NCBI RefSeq assembly: GCF_035917975.1
Contig: NZ_CP109130.1
Location: 5,022,001 to 5,086,000, forward strand
Reading direction: 5' to 3'
Length of the DNA: 64,000 nucleotides
Source of the DNA: Streptosporangium sp. NBC_01756
GTDB lineage: Bacteria; Actinomycetota; Actinomycetes; Streptosporangiales; Streptosporangiaceae
The notes under the pieces are model-generated. The model saw only the letters and a program-made list of their open reading frames with translations. It was not told the DNA's origin and did not search any database. How positions within the stretch are numbered: the first letter of the stretch is position 1; the number at the start of each line of letters is the position of its first letter. Below, piece after piece: positions 62,889-64,000 of the stretch. The translations under genes and the position numbers were made by a program.

Positions 62889-62922
62889 GCGGGGCCCGTC
62901 TGAACACACAGACGGGCCCCGC
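62889..62922. terminator. Terminator downstream of Ig-domain secreted protein
   Basis: GCGGGGCCCGTCTG (62889-62902) pairs perfectly with 62909-62922 around AACACA. Confidence 0.85.
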
Positions 62923-63018
62923 GAGCCGTCAGGCGGCCGGTGCCGATGTCGTGGGCGGGTGATCCGGTGTGGTGCCCTCCAGGGTCACCTGTCTGCGTTC
63001 ACCGTCCCCGTCCACGGG

Positions 63019-63870
63019 TCACAGCCATTGGTACGAGTGATCCTTCGCGTGCTCCGAGCGCTGCCTGTCCGTGCGTTCCGTGGTGGGCCTGCTCTCGCGC
63101 TCCGCGTCGTGCCTGGCGACGCCGCGCGGAGCACGACGGATGGTCTCCACGGCGCCGCCCGTCTCCGCCTGCTCCGGCCTGGACCTGGTGATCCTGACCG
63201 GCCGCGAACCGTCGTGCTTCCTCGAGAGCCTGTTCTGGCCTTCCTCTTGGCGCTCCCGGCCTCTGCTGTTCGACTCTTGGCGCTCCCGGCCCCTGCTGTC
63301 CGACTCCTGGTGCTCCCTGCCCCTGTTGTTCCCGGTCCTCGCGGGGCAGAGACCGCCGGCGCCGATCCGCTGGGTCAGCAGTGCCGAGACGCTGGGCCTC
63401 AGCCGGTTGGTGCCCGGATATCTGGCGACGATCTGGTGCACACCCTTGGAGAGGGTGGGGGCGGCCAGCGCCGCGTGGCCGGCGGCGTCGAGCCGGTCCC
63501 TGCCCAGCCTCCCCTGGTCGGTGGCGAATCCGACCGTGCCGGTGGGAGTGGTCCGTCCTGAGGAGGTGACCGCCGCGAAGAAGATGACCGGACCCACCTG
63601 CCCCATGTCGCACGACGAGGTCAGTGTCGTTGTGGTCGTCTCATGCGGGATCCCGCGATCGGACCGGGGGACGGTGCCCGCGACCAGAGTCCCGGCCGGG
63701 GCCGTGGAGTGCGCCGCCGTGCCGAGCGCCGCCGGCGTCGATGCCGCTGCGCTCGCGATCTGTGGTGCCGTGACGATGCCCCCCGTCGCAACCGTGGCGA
63801 TGAGTCCTCCCACCAGCCAGGAACGGGCGATGTTTCGCGACACGATATGAGAATGACTGGCTTTTATCAT
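63019..63870 (-). CDS. Secreted protein with one bacterial Ig-like domain and charged repeat tail
   Basis: 283 residues from ATG 63870 (GAGGGA upstream; a TTG one codon earlier is less likely). Signal peptide ~1-42 (GLIATVATGGIVTAPQIASA). Residues ~90-170 form a Big_3_5-type Ig domain (TTPTGTVGFATDQGRLGRD, GVHQIVARYPGTNRLRPSVS). The C-terminal ~110 residues are highly charged and contain tandem RGRERQESNS-like repeats encoded by a 27-bp DNA repeat at about 63240-63320. No anchor is seen. It may be a matrix or cell-surface filler protein. Confidence 0.7.
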   Translation of the reverse strand: MIKASHSHIVSRNIARSWLVGGLIATVATGGIVTAPQIASAAASTPAALGTAAHSTAPAGTLVAGTVPRSDRGIPHETTTTTLTSSCDMGQVGPVIFFAAVTSSGRTTPTGTVGFATDQGRLGRDRLDAAGHAALAAPTLSKGVHQIVARYPGTNRLRPSVSALLTQRIGAGGLCPARTGNNRGREHQESDSRGRERQESNSRGRERQEEGQNRLSRKHDGSRPVRITRSRPEQAETGGAVETIRRAPRGVARHDAERESRPTTERTDRQRSEHAKDHSYQWL

Positions 63871-64000
63871 CAAGCTGTCCCTCTTCTTCTGGTGCTACTC
63901 CGTTCTGGCGCATTGCCGATGATGCGCCATTATCGCTGAGTCTACTGATCGGCGGAGGCGCCATTGCCGTACGACATGCGGGGCATTTAATTTGGCCGTC

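Overview
High-GC actinobacterial chromosome. Mycothiol biosynthesis (MshD), a GlnR orphan regulator, MurT/GatD cell-wall amidation, leaderless transcripts, an actinomycete integrative element and a CelR/CebR-box-controlled cellulase set with GH48 and GH9 point to a mycelial, plant-biomass-degrading actinomycete. Streptosporangiaceae (Streptosporangium/Nonomuraea-like) is my best inference; it is not proven by anything here.

Region 1 (1-6563): the right end of an integrated, pSAM2-like integrative and conjugative element. A translationally coupled chain runs pra-like activator, small protein, FtsK-type transfer ATPase, small protein, HUH replication initiator, excisionase, tyrosine integrase. 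It ends against the 3' end of a tRNA-Gly(CCC) gene, the probable attachment site. The left end lies outside the window.

Region 2 (6672-19994): core metabolism. It holds dcd; a DUF47-Pit phosphate transport pair; mshD; a secreted 5'-nucleotidase; glnR facing a MoaD/ThiS-like carrier and an LmeA-like protein; an ECF sigma/zinc anti-sigma pair; a membrane thioredoxin; a sulfur locus (cysteine-containing leader peptide, DUF4395 protein, rhodanese, SseC); and a DsbA-TPR fusion divergent from a TetR regulator with a palindromic operator between them.

Region 3 (20081-29155): a poorly characterised membrane locus and the best candidate for an undescribed system. It contains a polytopic protein, three coupled single-pass proteins with exported beta-rich domains, and, divergently, a membrane-anchored Walker-less ATPase-like protein followed by a HerA/DUF87-type ATPase with a Cys cluster. 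Region 4 (29239-31736) is murT-gatD, preceded by a 32-codon leader ORF, then a DsrE protein.

Region 5 (31804-52730): assorted genes. These include an FABP/nitrobindin-like protein; a DUF2268 protease with a MerR/TipAS regulator; a flavin monooxygenase next to an internally deleted MFS gene and an ArsR-like regulator; a Nur-like Fur protein; ygfZ; a decayed BTRD1 gene; a PucR-controlled operon for N-acyl-D-amino acids (PLP enzyme, permease, D-aminoacylase) beside dtd and an asparaginase; MarR/MFS; a DUF2207 protein; a zinc metallopeptidase; and an SGNH lipoprotein.

Region 6 (52837-61941): four co-oriented secreted polysaccharidases (GH10 xylanase, GH5 mannanase, GH9 endoglucanase, GH48 cellobiohydrolase), all carrying CBM2 modules. 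GH48 has two CelR/CebR-type palindromes. The last 2 kb hold a DUF6158-like protein, GC-rich tandem repeats and a secreted Ig-domain protein.
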